A stretch of DNA of 64,000 bases from UBA7703 sp963667195. Lineage in GTDB: Bacteria; Bacillota; Clostridia; Christensenellales; CAG-138. Every line of letters starts with the position of its first letter. The stretch's first letter is position 1. The translations under genes were made by a program, and so were the position numbers. Shown here one piece after another: positions 61,797 to 64,000 of the stretch. The stretch covers positions 3,187,351-3,251,350 of the forward strand of contig OY762962.1 of the NCBI GenBank assembly GCA_963667195.1. The letters are read 5' to 3'. The notes beneath the pieces were generated by a model, which had not been told where the DNA came from, did no database searches, and was given only the letters and a program-made list of their open reading frames with translations.

Positions 61797-63101
61797 TTAT
61801 CCAACTTTTACGCCTGGCAACAGAGAATGAATCGTTTCCAGCGCACGCTCGGCGACCTTCGCATAACGCAGCGCCTTCTTGCGGATGCGTTCGGGAATGC
61901 TCTCCATGATGCCGAAGGTGACGTTCATCGGCTGAAAATCATCGCCAACGTATTCCGCAACATAGTGTCCCAGCGAGCCGATCGCGGTCTTTGCGGTAAA
62001 GTCGATGGGCTCTTCTCCACGCAGCTGCCGCACGAGCGAAACCGCCGCGACAAAGCCGCTGGACGCGCTCTCGACATAGCCCTCCACGCCCGTCATCTGT
62101 CCCGCGAAATAGAGGCCGGGCACGCTGCGCATCTGATAATTGTGATCGAGGAGCTTCGGCGAATTGAGAAACGTGTTGCGGTGTATCACGCCGTAGCGCG
62201 CAAACTCCGCGTGCTCCAGTCCGGGAATGAGCCCGAACACACGCCGCTGCTCCGCAAACTTGAGGTTCGTCTGAAAGCCCACGATATTGAAGAGTCTGCC
62301 ATCCTTGTCGTCCTGACGCAGCTGTACGACGGCGTACGGCTCATTTCCGTCCACCTCAAGCCCGACGGGTTTGAGCGGGCCGAAGCATAGCGTCTGTTCC
62401 CCGCGCTTTGCCATCACCTCGACCGGCATGCATCCCTCGAACACGCGCGGCGTTTCGAAGGCGTGCAGCTCCGCGGTCTCGGCGGAGATCAGCGCGCGGT
62501 AGAACACCTCGTATTCCTCCCGCGTCATCGGACAGTTGAGGTAGTCGTCTCCTCTGCCATAGCGCGAGGCACGGTAGACCTTCGTCATGTCTAGCGAGTC
62601 GAATGTTACAATCGGCGCCGCCGCGTCGTAAAAGTGCAGCGGTTCTCCGGTTAAGCGCGAAATCTCCTCCGCCAGCGCGTCGCTCGTGAGCGGCCCTGTC
62701 GCGATGATGCAGGGCGCTTCCGGCACGCGCGTTACTTCCTCGCTGTGGATCGTGATGAGCGGGTGCGAGCGAATGATCTCGCTGACCCGTGTGGAGAAGC
62801 CCTCGCGGTCGACCGCAAGCGCGCCGCCCGCGGGCACGCGCGTCTCGTCCGCCACGCGCAGCACGAGCGAGCCCAGCTCACGCAGTTCCGCCTTGAGCAG
62901 GCCAACCGCGTTTTCGATGCGATCGGAGCGCAGGGAGTTGCTGCAGACCAACTCGCAAAAGTCCCCGCTATGGTGAGCCGGGGACATCTTTTGCGGTTTC
63001 ATTTCATATAGATCGACGGGGATTCCGCGCTCTGCAAGCTGGTAAGCCGCCTCGCATCCGGATAGCCCCGCGCCGATCACTTGTACGCGTTGCTGTGTCA
63101 T
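61797..63101 (-). CDS. trmFO: tRNA (uracil-54-C5) methyltransferase, folate/FAD-dependent TrmFO
   Basis: Makes ribothymidine-54 in tRNA using methylenetetrahydrofolate and FADH2, 434 residues. The N-terminal FAD motif is VIGAGLSGCEAA (residues 8-19), LYEMKPQKMSPAH follows, and NSLRSDRIENAVGLLK and YFAGQMTGVEGYVESASSG are family blocks, as is CSNSL, with the catalytic-type cysteine. The ATG at 63101 has AGGAAGAG; the longer frame upstream runs into topA and is not used. Order topA-trmFO-hslV-hslU is the usual Firmicutes arrangement; xerC and codY are missing from it here. Confidence 0.96.
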   Translation of the reverse strand: MTQQRVQVIGAGLSGCEAAYQLAERGIPVDLYEMKPQKMSPAHHSGDFCELVCSNSLRSDRIENAVGLLKAELRELGSLVLRVADETRVPAGGALAVDREGFSTRVSEIIRSHPLITIHSEEVTRVPEAPCIIATGPLTSDALAEEISRLTGEPLHFYDAAAPIVTFDSLDMTKVYRASRYGRGDDYLNCPMTREEYEVFYRALISAETAELHAFETPRVFEGCMPVEVMAKRGEQTLCFGPLKPVGLEVDGNEPYAVVQLRQDDKDGRLFNIVGFQTNLKFAEQRRVFGLIPGLEHAEFARYGVIHRNTFLNSPKLLDHNYQMRSVPGLYFAGQMTGVEGYVESASSGFVAAVSLVRQLRGEEPIDFTAKTAIGSLGHYVAEYVGDDFQPMNVTFGIMESIPERIRKKALRYAKVAERALETIHSLLPGVKVG

Positions 63102-63130
63102 GGTGTCTCTTCCTAGAGTGGTTTTCGCGA

Positions 63131-64000
63131 TTATTCGGCTTCCTGCTCTTTTTCTTCTTTTTTCTTCGCGTTGCGGTGGATATAGCCGCATTCCTTGTTC
63201 ACGCAGGCGATATAGCTGCCGTTTTGACCGATCTTTTGCACCATCATGCCGCCGCACTGCGGGCATGGCATCTTGGTGGGCTTGTCCCAGGAGACAAAAT
63301 CGCATTCGGGATATTTTTCGCAACCGTAAAACGCTTTGCCGCGCTTGCTCTTGCGCTTGATGAGCGCCGCCCCGCACTTCGGGCACGGCACATCGATCTT
63401 CTCCACGATCGCCTTGGTGTTCCGGCAGGTCGGGAAATTCGGGCAGGCGAGGAACTTGCCGAATCTACCGATCTTATAGACCATCATCGCGCCGCATTTA
63501 TCGCAAACCACGTCCGAAACCTCGTCCGGAATCTTCTCCGGCGGGGCTTTTTCCAGCGCGATGGCAACTTTTTCGTGGAACGGGCCGTAGAACTTGCCGA
63601 GCACGTCCGCCCAGCCAACCTTGTCCTCCTCCACGCCGTCGAGGTCGTTTTCCATGCTCGCGGTGAACTGCACATCCACGATCTCGTCGAAGTTATCCAT
63701 CATAAAGCGATTGACGACAAAGCCAAGCTCGGTCGGCACCAGCTGCTTCTTTTCGCGCGCAATATAGCCGCGCTCCACGATGGTGGAGATCGTCGGCGAA
63801 TACGTGCTAGGTCTCCCGATTCCCTTTTCTTCCAGCGCCTTGACCAGCGTTGCTTCCGTGTATCGGGCGGGCGGCTGGGTGAACTTCTGCTCGTGCTCGA
63901 TCTTTTCCGCCTTGCAGGTTTCGCCCTGCGCAAGCTCCGGCAGCGTGGTCTCTTTTTCCTGCACGTCGTCGCGGCCTTCCGTATAGATCGCGGTAAAGCC
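63131..64000 (-). CDS. topA: DNA topoisomerase I, C-terminal part (truncated by window)
   Basis: The last 289 residues of type IA topoisomerase, which relaxes negative supercoils; the frame is open to the window edge, beginning GFTAIYTEGRDD. EKGIGRPSTYSPTISTIVERGYI and LGFVVNRFMMDNFDEIVD are from the toroidal part, followed by three four-cysteine zinc ribbons (CDKCG...CPNFPTC, CPKCG...CEKYPEC, CPQCG...CVNKEC) typical of Firmicutes TopA, and an Lys/Glu-rich end. An internal GTG at 63964 is not the start. Confidence 0.95.
   Translation of the reverse strand, partial: GFTAIYTEGRDDVQEKETTLPELAQGETCKAEKIEHEQKFTQPPARYTEATLVKALEEKGIGRPSTYSPTISTIVERGYIAREKKQLVPTELGFVVNRFMMDNFDEIVDVQFTASMENDLDGVEEDKVGWADVLGKFYGPFHEKVAIALEKAPPEKIPDEVSDVVCDKCGAMMVYKIGRFGKFLACPNFPTCRNTKAIVEKIDVPCPKCGAALIKRKSKRGKAFYGCEKYPECDFVSWDKPTKMPCPQCGGMMVQKIGQNGSYIACVNKECGYIHRNAKKKEEKEQEAE

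Overview
This is a 64 kb, fairly GC-rich chromosomal stretch that reads as a strictly anaerobic Bacillota of class Clostridia. The evidence is a complete ornithine oxidative-reductive fermentation operon in the clostridial gene order, a butyrate kinase, a Phe-specific T-box leader in front of pheST, an IspH-ribosomal protein S1 fusion, RNase J, an HslVU/TrmFO/TopA cluster, and Pro/Thr-rich linkers in cell-envelope proteins. Translation signals are a mix of strong Shine-Dalgarno sites with ATG, GTG or TTG starts and a small set of genes whose ATG lies 6-8 nt after a -10 box (possible leaderless mRNAs). No CRISPR array, rRNA operon, prophage or insertion sequence was seen.

Layout. 1-486: 3' end of an unrecognised gene. 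548-8388 (minus): ord-ortA-ortB-oraS-oraE-(MutL/GlmL-like ATPase)-orr, the whole route that racemises L-ornithine, moves its terminal amino group with a B12/PLP mutase, oxidises the product and cleaves it thiolytically to alanine and acetyl-CoA. 8477-12347: PHP hydrolase, flavodoxin, XdhC-type factor, methyltransferase and Tag glycosylase. 12484-16131: a self-contained YtrA-type GntR/ABC transporter operon with a visible operator. 16325-24748 (plus): ComEC-like MBL protein, T-box-pheS-pheT, two zinc-ribbon membrane proteins, an N-acyl-D-amino-acid deacylase and a PfkB kinase. 24805-29327 (minus): glycogen phosphorylase and an M3-type lipoprotein peptidase. 29642-32049 (plus): ddl-murF. 32127-35388 (minus): PiT phosphate transporter with DUF47 regulator, and a tandem class II aldolase.

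35553-36744: tRNA-Pro(GGG), then an AT-rich segment bounded by two identical 31-bp copies of the tRNA terminator hairpin, carrying a Cys-rich 42-codon ORF and an unrecognised membrane protein. 36747-44589: butyrate kinase, OsmC-like protein, molybdopterin-domain lipoprotein, DUF1275 protein, a TetR operon with two membrane proteins and a palindromic operator, a VanW protein and GtrA. 44680-51387 (minus): surE-rpiR-baiN-cmk-plsC-ispH/rpsA. 51462-64000 (minus): housekeeping runs udk, CD1247-like-efp, pepP, rnjA-ylbF-mltG, SleB, hslVU, trmFO and topA (cut by the window edge).

The parts most worth a second look are the duplicated tRNA terminator around foreign-looking DNA, the recurring -10-to-ATG spacing, several perfect palindromes sitting on promoters (YtrA, TetR, hslVU, M3 peptidase), the aldolase whose second domain has lost its metal ligands, and the ATPase embedded in the ornithine operon.
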